DNA from: a bacterium
Lineage (GTDB): Bacteria; Bacillota; Clostridia; Lachnospirales; Lachnospiraceae
Assembly: GCA_030539165.1 (NCBI GenBank)
Contig: JAUNSO010000005.1
Location: forward strand, 52,790-116,789
DNA: 64,000 nucleotides
Reading direction: 5' to 3'
A model generated the notes under the pieces. That model saw only the letters and a program-made list of their open reading frames with translations. It made no database searches and had not been told where the DNA came from. Made by a program: the position numbers and the translations under genes. Positions 16,942 through 31,006 of this stretch are shown in pieces (positions within the stretch are counted from its first letter, which is position 1; every line of letters begins with the position of its first letter).

Positions 16942-18039
16942 TCACACATTAAAACGGAATAAAATCACATCTCCATCCTTCACTACATAGTCCTTGCCTT
17001 CCAATCCGACAAGTCCCTTTTCCTTTGCTGCGGATAAGGAGCCGCACTCCAAAAGATCTTTATAGTTAACTACCTCAGCACGGATAAATCCGCGTTCAAA
17101 ATCCGTATGGATCTTTCCGGCTGCCTGTGGCGCTTTCATACCATTCTTGATCGTCCATGCGCGCGTCTCATCCTCACCTGATGTCAGAAATGACAGCAGA
17201 CCAAGCAGCTGATAGCTTGCCTTGATCATCTTCTCAAGGCCTGACTCTTTCAGTCCCAGATCCTCTAAAAACATTGCCTTTTCTTCGTCATCCAGCTCTG
17301 CGATCTCCTGCTCGATCTGCGCACAGATCACGAACACCTCACTGCTTGTCTCAGCCGCGTACTTGCGTACTGCCGCCACATGTGCATTGGTTGTGCCGTC
17401 ATCTGCCAGATCATCCTCTCCCACATTTGCTGCAAAAATGACAGGCTTTGCGGTCAATAGATTATAGGAAGAAACCAGTGCTTCCTCATCTTCATCTGTC
17501 GGCTCATATGTAATCGCCAGTCTGCCGTCCTCCAGATGTGCAATCAAACGCTTTAGCAGCTCTACCTCAGCAGCAATCTTCTTATCATTCAGCGCCGCTC
17601 TGCCTGCCTTAGCTACACGACGCTCCAGTATCTCGATATCAGAAAAGATCAGTTCCAGATTGATGGTCTCAATGTCCCGAACCGGATCTACACTGCCGTC
17701 TACATGAACGACATTCGTATCCTCAAAGCATCTGACCACATGTACAATGGCATCCACCTCACGGATGTTGCTTAAGAACTGATTGCCCAGTCCCTCTCCC
17801 TTGGATGCTCCCTTTACAAGTCCTGCAATATCTACGAATTCAATCACCGCAGGTGTTACCTTCTTAGAATGATACAAATCTCCCAACAGCTTCAGACGTT
17901 CATCCGGTACTGTGACGATTCCCACATTCGGGTCGATTGTACAGAACGGATAATTGGCTGATTCTGCGCCTGCCTTTGTCAAAGAATTAAACAGTGTACT
18001 TTTGCCTACGTTTGGCAGTCCAACAATACCTAATTTCAT
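16942..18039 (-). CDS. ychF: Redox/ribosome-associated GTPase (ATPase) YchF
   Basis: OBG-family P-loop protein that binds ATP rather than GTP and associates with ribosomes, 365 aa. The P-loop GLPNVGKSTLFN, switch region and DIAGLVKGASKGEGLGNQFL are intact. The C-terminal TGS domain (from about residue 280, with WTIKNGMKAPQAAGKIHTDFERGFIRAEV) is highly typical. The start is placed at ATG 18039 (MKLGIVGLP) rather than an in-frame GTG at 18045. It is monocistronic, between the signalling operon and mraZ. Confidence 0.95.
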   Translation of the reverse strand: MKLGIVGLPNVGKSTLFNSLTKAGAESANYPFCTIDPNVGIVTVPDERLKLLGDLYHSKKVTPAVIEFVDIAGLVKGASKGEGLGNQFLSNIREVDAIVHVVRCFEDTNVVHVDGSVDPVRDIETINLELIFSDIEILERRVAKAGRAALNDKKIAAEVELLKRLIAHLEDGRLAITYEPTDEDEEALVSSYNLLTAKPVIFAANVGEDDLADDGTTNAHVAAVRKYAAETSSEVFVICAQIEQEIAELDDEEKAMFLEDLGLKESGLEKMIKASYQLLGLLSFLTSGEDETRAWTIKNGMKAPQAAGKIHTDFERGFIRAEVVNYKDLLECGSLSAAKEKGLVGLEGKDYVVKDGDVILFRFNV

Positions 18040-18175
18040 TTCCACACTTACCTATTCAAAAAGCCTTGTAATAACAGACTTCTTGCCTTCCCTGATTTTC
18101 AATGAGCCTATTATAGCACACTCAAAATACTTTGAAAATGCCTTTCTTGCCAGATTGTTATTCCGGATGTGGACA

Positions 18176-20107
18176 TTACTCCTGTGTGGATTCCTGCAGT
18201 TTTTCTGCAATAACCTGATACATCAGCTGCGGATCAACCGGCTTCGCGATATGCCCGTTCATGCCGGCATCCAGACAATTTTGAATATCTTCGGCATAAG
18301 TGTTTGCCGTTAATGCAATAATGGGAATTCTGGCTGCATCCGTTCTTTTCAGTGCTCTGATCTCTCTTGTTGCCGTCACTCCATCCATCACAGGCATGCG
18401 GATATCCATCAGGATCAAGTCAAACGTTCCTGCCTCTTCCTTTTGAAAGAGCTCCAGACCATCCCTGCCATTTTGAGCAACCGTTACATGACAGTCATGC
18501 TTTTCCAGCAATACAGTCGTAATCTCAGCATTCAGTGGCTGATCCTCACACAGCAGAATGTGTTTATGACAGAGTATATTCCATAATTCTGTCTTCTGTT
18601 CCTCCCCACTGTCTGTCTCCGAGATTGCCGGAGTCACCTCTGCCATCTCAAAATCCAGACTCACGATGACGGTTGTTCCTTCTCCCTGCACACTCTCTAC
18701 CCGAATCCTTCCGCCCATCAGATCAATCAGATTTTTAACAATCGATAATCCAAGGCCGGGGCCTCCGTATTGGGTCGTCACAGAGTTCTGCTCCTGTGCG
18801 AAGGGCTGGAACAGATGCTGTTTGATAAACTCCTCGCTCATACCGATCCCGGTGTCCTTTACCCGAAAACAATAGTGTGATATTTTGCCATCTGTTCCGG
18901 TACACTCCATATAGAACTGAATCGTTCCGTTCTCCGGAGTGAACTTGATCGCATTTGAAATCAGATTGATAAAAATCTGCTGCAGCCTGAGTGTATCAGC
19001 GTAGAGCATACTGTCCATATCAATATTGTGATTGCATAATATCAATTGTATCCTTTTCTCTTCTGCTGACGATTTCATCATCAATGAAATATCCTGAACA
19101 ACATCTCCAAACCGTACTGCACGGTATGATAATTTCAGCTTTCCGGCATCCAGTGTCTGGATATCCAGCGTGTCATTGATCAACCGAAGCATATACTGCC
19201 CGGATTCCCTGATCCGTGAGAAATTATGATGCAGTGTATCTACGTCATTTTCCTGCATGGATATTTCGGCCATACCAAGAATGCCGTTCATTGGTGTTCG
19301 CATGTCATGACTCATTCTGGAGTAAAAATCAAAATAAAGCCGGCTTTCCTTTAACCTCATATTCTGAAAATGAAAATAAAGAAATACCACCACCAGTGCC
19401 AGCAATGTCACTGAAAAGACCATCATCAGAACGGTGATCATTCTTTTGGCTCTTGTCTGATAGAGATCAATATCCATATCAATTCCCAACAGACCGGCAA
19501 AATGTCCTTCCGCCGTATAGACAGGTGCATAACCGGTGATAAAGTTTCCCCATGCATCCTGACTGTAATCTCCAAAGGCAGCCTGTTCCCTAAGTCCCCT
19601 TCGCTGTGTATCTGTCAGATGGGTATACCGGTAAATATCTTCTCTCTGCGCTACCTCGAACCGACCGTTGTCATCAATCTTCCCGTTCAGCAGCCAGATT
19701 CCATCCAGCGCTGTTCCTTCGTCATAACCAAAAAAGTCAGCATAATCATGTTCTGCTATATACTTCATATCCTCTTGTGAAAGCTCTGCCAGAAGATAAA
19801 CATTTCTGATACCCGCATTGAAAGCAATCCCATTGCCAACATCCATCAGACGTTTATTAATCGAATCCACTTCCATCTCATTAAATGTCAGTGACTTCAT
19901 ATAAGCCACTTCGGCATCTGTTATCTGAAAATTATTTTTCACAAGCAGTGCAAAATCAACAGCCATATTCTTATTTGCCTGCAGCAGCTGATCACTGATA
20001 AACTTACTTCCGCCAAAAAGACCGATTCCTGCAATCAGGATCAGCGTGACGGTCAATATCCATATATGTTTCCTGTTTTTATTCCGGTGATTCTTTTCTC
20101 TGTTCAT
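18176..20107 (-). CDS. Membrane hybrid sensor histidine kinase (HK-REC)
   Basis: 643 aa. Two membrane helices (about residues 13-31 and 227-250) bracket an extracytoplasmic sensor domain of about 190 residues. HisKA carries the phospho-acceptor in RMSHDMRTPMNG (His at about 267). The HATPase domain has GPGLGLSIVKNL. A C-terminal receiver (about 515-635) has its Asp in LILMDIRMPVMDG (about 568). There is no Hpt of its own; the Hpt genes at 27168-27861 in the same operon are candidates. The ATG overlaps the end of the previous kinase by 4 nt (ATGA). The ligand is unknown. Last gene of the signalling operon. Confidence 0.92.
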   Translation of the reverse strand: MNREKNHRNKNRKHIWILTVTLILIAGIGLFGGSKFISDQLLQANKNMAVDFALLVKNNFQITDAEVAYMKSLTFNEMEVDSINKRLMDVGNGIAFNAGIRNVYLLAELSQEDMKYIAEHDYADFFGYDEGTALDGIWLLNGKIDDNGRFEVAQREDIYRYTHLTDTQRRGLREQAAFGDYSQDAWGNFITGYAPVYTAEGHFAGLLGIDMDIDLYQTRAKRMITVLMMVFSVTLLALVVVFLYFHFQNMRLKESRLYFDFYSRMSHDMRTPMNGILGMAEISMQENDVDTLHHNFSRIRESGQYMLRLINDTLDIQTLDAGKLKLSYRAVRFGDVVQDISLMMKSSAEEKRIQLILCNHNIDMDSMLYADTLRLQQIFINLISNAIKFTPENGTIQFYMECTGTDGKISHYCFRVKDTGIGMSEEFIKQHLFQPFAQEQNSVTTQYGGPGLGLSIVKNLIDLMGGRIRVESVQGEGTTVIVSLDFEMAEVTPAISETDSGEEQKTELWNILCHKHILLCEDQPLNAEITTVLLEKHDCHVTVAQNGRDGLELFQKEEAGTFDLILMDIRMPVMDGVTATREIRALKRTDAARIPIIALTANTYAEDIQNCLDAGMNGHIAKPVDPQLMYQVIAEKLQESTQE

Positions 20108-22329
20108 GATATTGCCTCGTTTTCATGATTGATAAGCTCTGCCAGTGTATGCAGCAGCTGCCGGCTGTCAACCGGCTTTGCCAGATGTTCGTTCATACCC
20201 GCATCCAGACAGGCCTGCACATCTGTATCATAAGCATTGGCTGTCAATGCTATGATAGGGATACTGTACAGATCTTCCCGTTCTTCGGTAGCCCTGATTG
20301 CCTTAGCAGCATCCAATCCGTTCATGACCGGCATCCGCACATCCATCAGTACCGCATCATAATATCCCGGTTCAGAGCTTCTCAGCATATCAACCCCGAT
20401 CTTTCCGTTCTCTGCTGTTTCAATGATGATGTCCTCGCGTTCCAGCAGGCGAACTATGATCTTGGTATTCAAGGGCTGATCCTCGCAGAGCAGCACACGT
20501 CTGCCCCTCAGATTGAAATCATGACAGTTTCTTGAATCAGTCTGCAGCATCTGATCCGAAAGATCTGTTTCAAGCTGTACATAAAATGTAGTTCCTTTTC
20601 CAACAGCACTTTCTACGCGAATGGAGCCGCCCATGATTTCCACAAGATTCTTTACAATCGCAAGCCCGAGACCTGTTCCCGGCATCTGCTGTTCTTCCTG
20701 TCTGTCCTCCTGTGAAAAAGCAGAAAACATATTCTTTTGAAATTCGTCGCTCATACCGATGCCATCATCGCTGACCGAAAAATTCAGCTGTGCTCTGTCT
20801 GTTTTGATCTTTGTTACAGTGATGTCCAAAGCTACATGTCCGTTTTCTGGTGAAAATTTCACTGCATTTGATAAGAGATTAAAGAAAATCTGGTTTAATC
20901 TCATTTTGTCAATGCAAAGTACAAGATTTTCTGGCTCGCATTTCAGTGTAAACAGAATGTTTTTAGAGATACACATAGGTAAAATAATCGCATTGATATA
21001 AGACTTGAATTCTGCATATGGGTAGGCTCCCGGATGCAGTTCCATTTTCCCGCTTTCTACCTTATTCATATCCAGAATATCGTTGACCAGTCCAAGAAGA
21101 AAGGCACTTGATGCACGAATATCATCAAGATATTCTTTTGTAGCGGGCGGATTGTCCTCATGTATGGCAAGCTCCGTCATACCATTGATGACATTGATCG
21201 GTGTACGGATATCATGGCTCATACGTGAAAGGAAATCTGTTTTCGCCTCGCTTGCAACCTGTGCCTCCTTTGTTCTGTGGCTCAGCTTGCGATTGATAAA
21301 CATTACAAATGCAATATCTACAAGAAACAGCAGACCAAAAAGCACTACAAATAGAATAAAACGATTACCAAAACGATAATCATTATGAAAAGAATCTAAA
21401 GGTACGATGCTCAAAATATACCAGTCACTGTCCTGTACCGTAACGATTGTATAAGCACAATCCTGATTGCGGTTATTATGATAGAATAAAACATCATTAT
21501 AATCCGGCTGCTGCAGTTTCTCTGACAGCTCCTTTACCCTCTCCTTCGTAAAGCTGTCATTATACAGAGCCATATAATCCATAAAATTTGTTCCTTGGAA
21601 CTGCTCATTAGAAATCACATAATTACCGGCACGGTCTACAATGATGCTGGAATAATCAAAATAGGTCAGCGTACTCAGGTCATGATTGCTTGCAAGAAGA
21701 TCTCTGATGTATGTGTTTTTCAATAGAAGCATCAACGTTTTATACTCATACCCGTTCTCTGTCCGCAGACGAACAACACTGGTAATGGCAGATACCTTTT
21801 CTAATGCAGGGGATGAATCAGTGAATTCGCTTGTACAATGCACTTCTCCGATGGTTTCTTCAGACGCTGCACAGAAAATCTTCGCGAGCTCAGGATAAGC
21901 CTGTGCACTATAACTGAATCTGCTGTTTTTCGCATCTCCCGGAATATAGGCAGAAAAGCCACGTGATGCGCCTGCCTGGTTATCTAATTGACTGTCCACA
22001 AGTTCCCATCGGCATGTCGTATCCTGTAAGTCATAAAGATCATCCAAAAAGGCAACCAGCTGCTCTTCTGTCATTCCGATGTTGTGATACTGATTTGCGC
22101 AGGCGGCGATTTTCCGAATTTCCTTTGTATGGTGTGCATATTCCAGCTCGATTTTTTCTGCTGATGCATCCGTCAGCGTACGAATATTCTCAATATTCTG
22201 TGAAAAGGAGGTGTCCTCAGCACTAATCAGAGCAGTTCTGACAGATAACACAACACAGGTAATCAAAATGACATTGATAACCGCCACGATAACCCTGATA
22301 CTATTTGAGTAGTTCCTCACCTTATCCAT
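20104..22329 (-). CDS. Membrane hybrid sensor histidine kinase (HK-REC)
   Basis: 741 aa from the ATG at 22329 (MDKVRNYSN), which begins 1 nt after the TAG of the solute-binding protein gene and has GGTGG upstream; the frame is open further but that part lies inside the neighbour. It has two membrane helices (about residues 10-32 and 325-345), a large dCache-like extracytoplasmic domain between them, HisKA with RMSHDIRTPINV (His about 371), HATPase with GTGLGLAIVKNL, and a receiver with Asp in VLMDVRMPVMNG (about 662). Tight coupling to the upstream lipoprotein gene suggests the two work together (inference). Confidence 0.9.
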   Translation of the reverse strand: MDKVRNYSNSIRVIVAVINVILITCVVLSVRTALISAEDTSFSQNIENIRTLTDASAEKIELEYAHHTKEIRKIAACANQYHNIGMTEEQLVAFLDDLYDLQDTTCRWELVDSQLDNQAGASRGFSAYIPGDAKNSRFSYSAQAYPELAKIFCAASEETIGEVHCTSEFTDSSPALEKVSAITSVVRLRTENGYEYKTLMLLLKNTYIRDLLASNHDLSTLTYFDYSSIIVDRAGNYVISNEQFQGTNFMDYMALYNDSFTKERVKELSEKLQQPDYNDVLFYHNNRNQDCAYTIVTVQDSDWYILSIVPLDSFHNDYRFGNRFILFVVLFGLLFLVDIAFVMFINRKLSHRTKEAQVASEAKTDFLSRMSHDIRTPINVINGMTELAIHEDNPPATKEYLDDIRASSAFLLGLVNDILDMNKVESGKMELHPGAYPYAEFKSYINAIILPMCISKNILFTLKCEPENLVLCIDKMRLNQIFFNLLSNAVKFSPENGHVALDITVTKIKTDRAQLNFSVSDDGIGMSDEFQKNMFSAFSQEDRQEEQQMPGTGLGLAIVKNLVEIMGGSIRVESAVGKGTTFYVQLETDLSDQMLQTDSRNCHDFNLRGRRVLLCEDQPLNTKIIVRLLEREDIIIETAENGKIGVDMLRSSEPGYYDAVLMDVRMPVMNGLDAAKAIRATEEREDLYSIPIIALTANAYDTDVQACLDAGMNEHLAKPVDSRQLLHTLAELINHENEAIS

Positions 22330-22330
22330 G

Positions 22331-23892
22331 CTAATCCACCCTATATTTTGCGAACTCATTTTCGGTATCATCCATAAAATAATCAAACGTACAGTATGCA
22401 TAGCCCGGCTTTGCAGGATCAGCCTCACCTACCGATTCCGGATAGATAACAGTCTCTCCATTGCCCAGATACAAAAACTCTTTGCCCTCGGCATCTGTTT
22501 CATACTGAATATTTCCATTTGCATCAAGATTCAGATTCACCATATATTTCTGTGCATTACACTTCAGTATGGTCACAAGAGATGCAGCAAGCGGGTCAAA
22601 TCCATTATAATCATCAGAGAACAGGATCTGACCGCAGAGAGCAATATCCTGCTCTGCATCCAATCCGTATTGTTTCGCAGCCACCTGCATTGCGTCCGTT
22701 GTATTGGGAATGATATTTGCTTCCTCTGCATAAATCTTGTTCTGCTCCGGTTGGAAAATAAAATTCACAAATTCTCTGATCCAGACCAGATTTTCGCTGT
22801 TTTTATTGGCACAGATTCCATAATAGGGTGTGACATAAGCAGGAGAAACACTGCCTTCATCATTCATCGGAGAGCAGATAAATACATACTCGGTCTGCAG
22901 CTCATACTCATCAATCAGCGTATCAAGCGTTGTTCCCATGGAGCTGATATAGGGCATAAATACTACATATCCATAACCGTTTTCCGGCTTGGTCACTTCA
23001 AATGTATTCTCATCCGTTTGCAGTCCCAAAAAGCTCTGTGCCTGTCCCAGTTCAGTTGTAAGTGTAAAATATCCGTTTTCTTCTGCCGCTTTATAATCGA
23101 TATACCGGTTGGTTGCAAGTGTATAATATTTACGAAGGATATCCTCAAATAATGTACTGACACCCTCTTCAGCCGTACTCATTCTGCGTAGAGCCGTTTC
23201 ATCATGTACTACCGGATTGACTGCCGATGCAAGACCCAGACTGTAGGCCGCTGTACTGACTCCTCCCTGAATGGGAATCAGACCGTTCTGCTTCAGTGTC
23301 TCACAACAGGATAGCAGTTCCGTATAATTTGTTGGTACAGATAAACCATAGGTATCCAGGAGCGTTTTGTTGACAAAGACTCCCCTCGTCTCTCCACCTA
23401 ATGGATAACTATAGATATATTCTGTTTCTGCTCCATCGGAATTGATATACGCATGACGATAATTATTGGAAATATCTGATGATGTGCCAGAAAAGTCAAT
23501 TTCCGTATCTGCCGCATAGTTATAGAAATAGTCGTCCGGCATCTCTCCGGTCGGTATCTTCTCTCCGCTTTCTTCATCCTTCATCATATACTCCTCGTTC
23601 AGAATCCCCTTCTGCAGAATCATATCCAGACGATTATCCTTAAAGAGCTGTACTGCATTCGTGTCATAGTCCTCTACATACTGCAGGTTGACACTGACAT
23701 TCGGATACTGTGTCATAAAGGAATTGGCAACCGTATTGAGTGCCTTGTTCGTTTCATAGGGAATCGCAATGGTCAAGGTTACCTTTTGATTCGTATCCAG
23801 ATTGGAAACGGTGGTATGATACGCTCCCGACTTTCCACAACCACAGAGCATACACATTAAAAATAGTCCTGTTGTCATCAAGATATGTTTTT

Positions 23893-23896
<4 letters not shown>
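22331..23896 (-). CDS. Extracellular solute-binding lipoprotein (family 1 type)
   Basis: 521 aa. A signal peptide ends in the lipobox LCGC (about residues 17-20), so the protein is membrane-anchored outside the cell. The fold is that of sugar-type solute-binding proteins: VTLTIAIPYETNKALNTVANSFMTQYP near the start, then a long alpha/beta body. No ABC permease or ATPase gene is nearby. It sits between two sensor kinases, overlapping the upstream kinase by 4 nt and ending 1 nt before the downstream one. That context points to a sensory binding protein rather than an importer subunit. The ligand cannot be told from the sequence. Confidence 0.85.
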
Positions 23897-27120
<3,224 letters not shown>

Positions 27121-27167
27121 CTCAGTTCACGCTTTCTTCTGTATATGCTGTCCCAGCTGCAACCCTG

Positions 27168-27512
27168 TTAAAACAAAATTTTCTGATACTGCTTCCGCAT
27201 TTCCAACAGTGCCTTAAATTTTTTCGTCAGATGATCACAGCTGCCGGCACGCAACGGTTCTACAATTTCAGCAGCCAGCTGATACATTGGCGTCAGCCCC
27301 ACATTGCCGAGCAGTCCCTTCAATGCATGTGCATAATCAAATGCCGCCTCCACATCCTTTTCCTTCAGAGCCTTATTGAGCCCGTCAAATCCCGGATGAT
27401 CCAACACCTCCTGCAAACATTCCATATAAAACTCCTCATCATCAGCCATACGTTTGAGTGCTTCTGTCGTATCGCAGCCCATATTATGAAGCTTTTCAAT
27501 TTTCTTTTCCAT
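27168..27512 (-). CDS. Histidine phosphotransfer (Hpt) protein
   Basis: A 114-aa helical protein with the Hpt motif DYAHALKGLLGNVGL; the His is the phospho-carrier (around residue 63). It passes phosphate between receivers in a phosphorelay. It overlaps the preceding Hpt gene by 17 nt and lies directly ahead of the two-receiver kinase, which lacks an Hpt domain of its own. The pair of adjacent Hpt genes looks like divergent duplicates. Confidence 0.88.
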   Translation of the reverse strand: MEKKIEKLHNMGCDTTEALKRMADDEEFYMECLQEVLDHPGFDGLNKALKEKDVEAAFDYAHALKGLLGNVGLTPMYQLAAEIVEPLRAGSCDHLTKKFKALLEMRKQYQKILF

Positions 27513-27861
27513 GAAACTCCTCCTTTACTGCACAGTATGCAGTATCATATAATGCCTCTGCCTTCTGGAGCATTGCTAACAACGAACGATCCTTTACACC
27601 TGCACGTAAAGCCTCAACCAGTTCACATATTTGATCAAAATACGCAGCAATACTGAGGTTACCTGCTCCTCCCTTGAGATTATGTGCAATTTTAAAAGCA
27701 GAATCATAGTCCTCGTCCTCCAGTGCCTGACGCAGCATCGGAAGATCATTCTGATCAAAAAACTTCAAAAGATATTTTTCATAAATCTGTGGTGTTCCTC
27801 CAAATCGGTAAACTCCTTCTTCATATTGAATACCTGCTTGGATCAATGCCTCTTTATTCAT
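27496..27861 (-). CDS. Histidine phosphotransfer (Hpt) protein
   Basis: 121 aa from the ATG at 27861, chosen because AAGGAG lies 10 nt upstream; it overlaps the stop of the upstream kinase by 8 nt (ATGAATAA), so translation is coupled. The Hpt motif is AHNLKGGAGNLSI with the phospho-accepting His. The N-terminus (NKEALIQAGIQYEEGVYRFGG) is typical for clostridial Hpt proteins acting with hybrid kinases. Probably receives phosphate from the 1047-aa kinase receiver encoded just before it. Confidence 0.88.
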   Translation of the reverse strand: MNKEALIQAGIQYEEGVYRFGGTPQIYEKYLLKFFDQNDLPMLRQALEDEDYDSAFKIAHNLKGGAGNLSIAAYFDQICELVEALRAGVKDRSLLAMLQKAEALYDTAYCAVKEEFHGKEN

Positions 27862-30800
27862 TATTTTTCTGCTCCTTTGACAGTAAGATTTGTGCAGCAA
27901 GCATTTCAAAAAGCGCATCCGGCTTGAATGGCTTGGCAAGATGTGCATTCATCCCTGCTTCCTTTGTCATCCTGGTATCTTCGTCATATGCATTTGCCGA
28001 CAATGCAATAATTGGTACACACGCTGCATCAGATCTTTTTAGCTTTCGTATTTCTTTTGTTGCTGTCAGACCGTCCATGACCGGCATTCGGATATCCATC
28101 AAAATCGCATGATAATATCCCACCGGAGATTCCTGAAATTTCTCCAGTCCGGCCTTACCATTTTCCGCCCAAGTCACTTCACATCTTTGTATCTCCAGTA
28201 TCTTCTTGGTAATCTTTGCATTCAGCGGCTGATCTTCGCATAACAGGATATGCCGTCCGGCAAGATTTTGAATGGCAAGCGTCTGTTCCTGCGTCACCGC
28301 CGGACGTTGTGCCAGAGGAAAGTTGATATATACAGTTACCTCTGTACCCTGATTTTCTATACTCTCTACCGTAATGGTTCCATCCATTAGTTCTACGAGC
28401 TGCTTCACAATCGGCAAACCGAGTCCTGTTCCGTTATTCGCATCTATATGACCGCGATTCTCCTGCCGGAAGGTTTCAAATATATGCGGTAAAAAGTCTT
28501 GACTGATCCCGATCCCATTATCTTTGATCACAAACCTGTCCCGAATGACCGTCTCTGTCTGAGAGACCAACTGCATGATAAAATCAATCCTGCCTCCGTC
28601 TGGTGTGAATTTGATTGCATTGCTTAATAAATTGATAAAAATCTGTTTGACACGCTGCTCATCAAGCAGCATATACTGCCACTCAATATCAATTTTCTCA
28701 AAATGAAAATCTATATTTTTTTCTTTGAGCAGTGGCATGACCATTTCTATAATGGATGAAAACAGGAGCTCCTCATTGCAGATCTTCGGCTCTAACACCA
28801 TCTTCCCGCTTTCAATACGGCTGACATCCAGCACATCATTGATCAGCTGCAGCAGATATTCTCCTGACTCCTGCAGCTGCAGGATCTGCTGTTTCAGCAC
28901 TGTCATATCTGTCTGTTCCGACATCAGATAGGCCAATCCGAGAATCCCGTTCAACGGCGTGCGCATATCATGGCTCATATTGGACATGAATTCACTCTTT
29001 GCCTGATTTGCTGCATTGGCAACATCCGCCGATTCCTGCAAGATTCGACGTTGTTCCTTTTCTGTGTCATAGACATCTGTAACATCGCGCCGTGCTATCA
29101 CAAAGTCGGCATGTGTATCATCAATGTAAAATGCCCTCATCACTTTGTAAGCAACCTCATCCCCACTCAGCTGCTTTCGATAGGTCACTATGATTTCGCC
29201 TTCCTCGTCAAGTCGTCTCAAAACCTCCTGCAGATTAGCAAATTCCATACATTTTTGCTGATCCTCCGGACATACAGAGCTTGCAATCATAGCTTTTAGT
29301 ATGGAGTCAAAGCATGCGTTTTCCCAGCTCTGCGATTCCGTCTGACTGCCCTTTCCGCGTACCAGATGACATTTACCGGTTCTGGCATTCACCATGATAA
29401 TGTAGTCAATTTCATCATCCACCAGACTGTCAATGGCGATACGATCCTTTTTTTCAAGATCGATATCATGGCAATATTCATACATCATCACATCCCCGGA
29501 TATCGGATCACACAGGATGTCCATTGTCGTTTTGACCCAGTGAACAGAACCATCTGCCAGCCGGCGGCGAAATTCATATACTTTGCTGGTTCCGCCACTT
29601 TCATAATATTTCAATAATGCATCACGATCATGTACTGCTATAAATTTCTGACGATTCTCTTCATCCGCATAATAAGGTGCACTGTTGCCTGTTGAAACAG
29701 CGATACTGGTTCCGTCAATGGCTGTGGGCATGTTGCGTGAAACACGTTTATGTGAAATCACACGATCCTTTGTCAGGTTCGTCACTACATAACCAAGCAA
29801 TGCCTCCCGATTGGAAAATGGTTTCTGACGTTCCAGCTCAATACGGGATTCCAGCCGCTTTTTACTGCTGCGAAGCTGCTCCTCAGTCTGTTTGAGCTCT
29901 GTAATATCTGTCAGATATTCAATGATGGCAGGCTTGCCGTTCCAGTCTGTTTCTTTTGCATGAACCAGATGGGTACATCCCAGATCCGGTGTATAGATCT
30001 CCACTGCCTGTCCTGTCTCTATAGCGGAATGCAGTATGCAGTCCTCGCAAGGCGATGTGCGGTGGTGCATCACATCGTAGCAGGTGCGTCCAAGATAACT
30101 GCAGGGCTCTGCTTTCAGCGTCTCAAACCCAGCTTTATTGATATAATAGAGTTCGTAAGTCATTCTGTCTATAATATAGATCCCGGTATTGGTCGCATCC
30201 AGAATATTGATCTGTGACGAAAACTGCTGGGATGCAGGCGTAAAGATGGCTTGAATCAGCGGTTTGCCGTCATCTGTCCTTCCATACTTCGAAAAAACAC
30301 CATTGATCCATATATAGCTGCCATCCTTGTGTGGTGAACGATAGGTCAGTGAGGTTGACTCTCCCCGGAGCATTGCTGCTTCCACAGTTGAACGCAGCAT
30401 ACTCACATCAGCCTCATAGACAGAGGCTCCGATATTCCCTGCATATAGAGCCTTATATTCCTCTACTGTCATGCCCAGAAGCTTTGCAACTCCTGCTGAG
30501 ACAAATTCAGGATAGAAATGATTACCTTCCACCCGAAAGGTTGCAATGCCTCCATTCATGGAGGATAACAGTTGCTCTACCAGCTGCAGACGATCATGAA
30601 TGAGATAGCTCTCATCCGCATATCGTCCGGAATCTGCAACAGAAATGTGAATGGAAAACAGTTTGCTTTCCCCTTTTTCCACTCCTGCATATGCAGAAAC
30701 CCGCATGCACACCGGTGCACTATCCCCTTCCAGTACCACCTTGACCATGGCAACGCTGGAAGACTCACAGCACATCATCAATGTATCATCGACTATTTCT

Positions 30801-30997
30801 ACATGATAGGACATATTCATATGTGCGTTTTCTTTTTTTAAATAGAAAAGAGCTTGTGCGCGATCCCTGATTTGTCTTTTATCCGATGTGCCGATCACAC
30901 AGACATGCTCAGATAACAGCATGGCCGCCTTCTCGGCATCCCTCTCATAAAATTCTGCCTGACACAGCTCCTGAAGCAGTTCCAGTGCATTTTTCAT
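27854..30997 (-). CDS. Cytoplasmic multi-PAS hybrid histidine kinase with SnoaL-like N-terminus
   Basis: 1047 aa with no membrane helix, so it senses inside the cell. The N-terminal 135 residues look like a SnoaL/NTF2-like domain (LCQAEFYERDAEKAAMLLSEHVCVIG). Several PAS-like modules follow; one contains CYDVMHHRTSPCEDC, the same CY(x9)PCxxC pattern found in the XRE-PAS protein at the head of the operon. HisKA has NMSHDMRTPLNG (His about 676), HATPase has GTGLGLPIVKQL, and the C-terminal receiver has ILMDIRMPVMDG (Asp about 966). It overlaps an Hpt gene. The cysteines could bind a metal, haem or redox cofactor, which is inference. Confidence 0.9.
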   Translation of the reverse strand: MKNALELLQELCQAEFYERDAEKAAMLLSEHVCVIGTSDKRQIRDRAQALFYLKKENAHMNMSYHVEIVDDTLMMCCESSSVAMVKVVLEGDSAPVCMRVSAYAGVEKGESKLFSIHISVADSGRYADESYLIHDRLQLVEQLLSSMNGGIATFRVEGNHFYPEFVSAGVAKLLGMTVEEYKALYAGNIGASVYEADVSMLRSTVEAAMLRGESTSLTYRSPHKDGSYIWINGVFSKYGRTDDGKPLIQAIFTPASQQFSSQINILDATNTGIYIIDRMTYELYYINKAGFETLKAEPCSYLGRTCYDVMHHRTSPCEDCILHSAIETGQAVEIYTPDLGCTHLVHAKETDWNGKPAIIEYLTDITELKQTEEQLRSSKKRLESRIELERQKPFSNREALLGYVVTNLTKDRVISHKRVSRNMPTAIDGTSIAVSTGNSAPYYADEENRQKFIAVHDRDALLKYYESGGTSKVYEFRRRLADGSVHWVKTTMDILCDPISGDVMMYEYCHDIDLEKKDRIAIDSLVDDEIDYIIMVNARTGKCHLVRGKGSQTESQSWENACFDSILKAMIASSVCPEDQQKCMEFANLQEVLRRLDEEGEIIVTYRKQLSGDEVAYKVMRAFYIDDTHADFVIARRDVTDVYDTEKEQRRILQESADVANAANQAKSEFMSNMSHDMRTPLNGILGLAYLMSEQTDMTVLKQQILQLQESGEYLLQLINDVLDVSRIESGKMVLEPKICNEELLFSSIIEMVMPLLKEKNIDFHFEKIDIEWQYMLLDEQRVKQIFINLLSNAIKFTPDGGRIDFIMQLVSQTETVIRDRFVIKDNGIGISQDFLPHIFETFRQENRGHIDANNGTGLGLPIVKQLVELMDGTITVESIENQGTEVTVYINFPLAQRPAVTQEQTLAIQNLAGRHILLCEDQPLNAKITKKILEIQRCEVTWAENGKAGLEKFQESPVGYYHAILMDIRMPVMDGLTATKEIRKLKRSDAACVPIIALSANAYDEDTRMTKEAGMNAHLAKPFKPDALFEMLAAQILLSKEQKNNE

Positions 30998-31006
30998 ATT
31001 ATGTCC

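Noticed and set aside
22328..23152. 274-aa plus-strand ORF
   Set aside because: Antisense shadow of the solute-binding lipoprotein gene.
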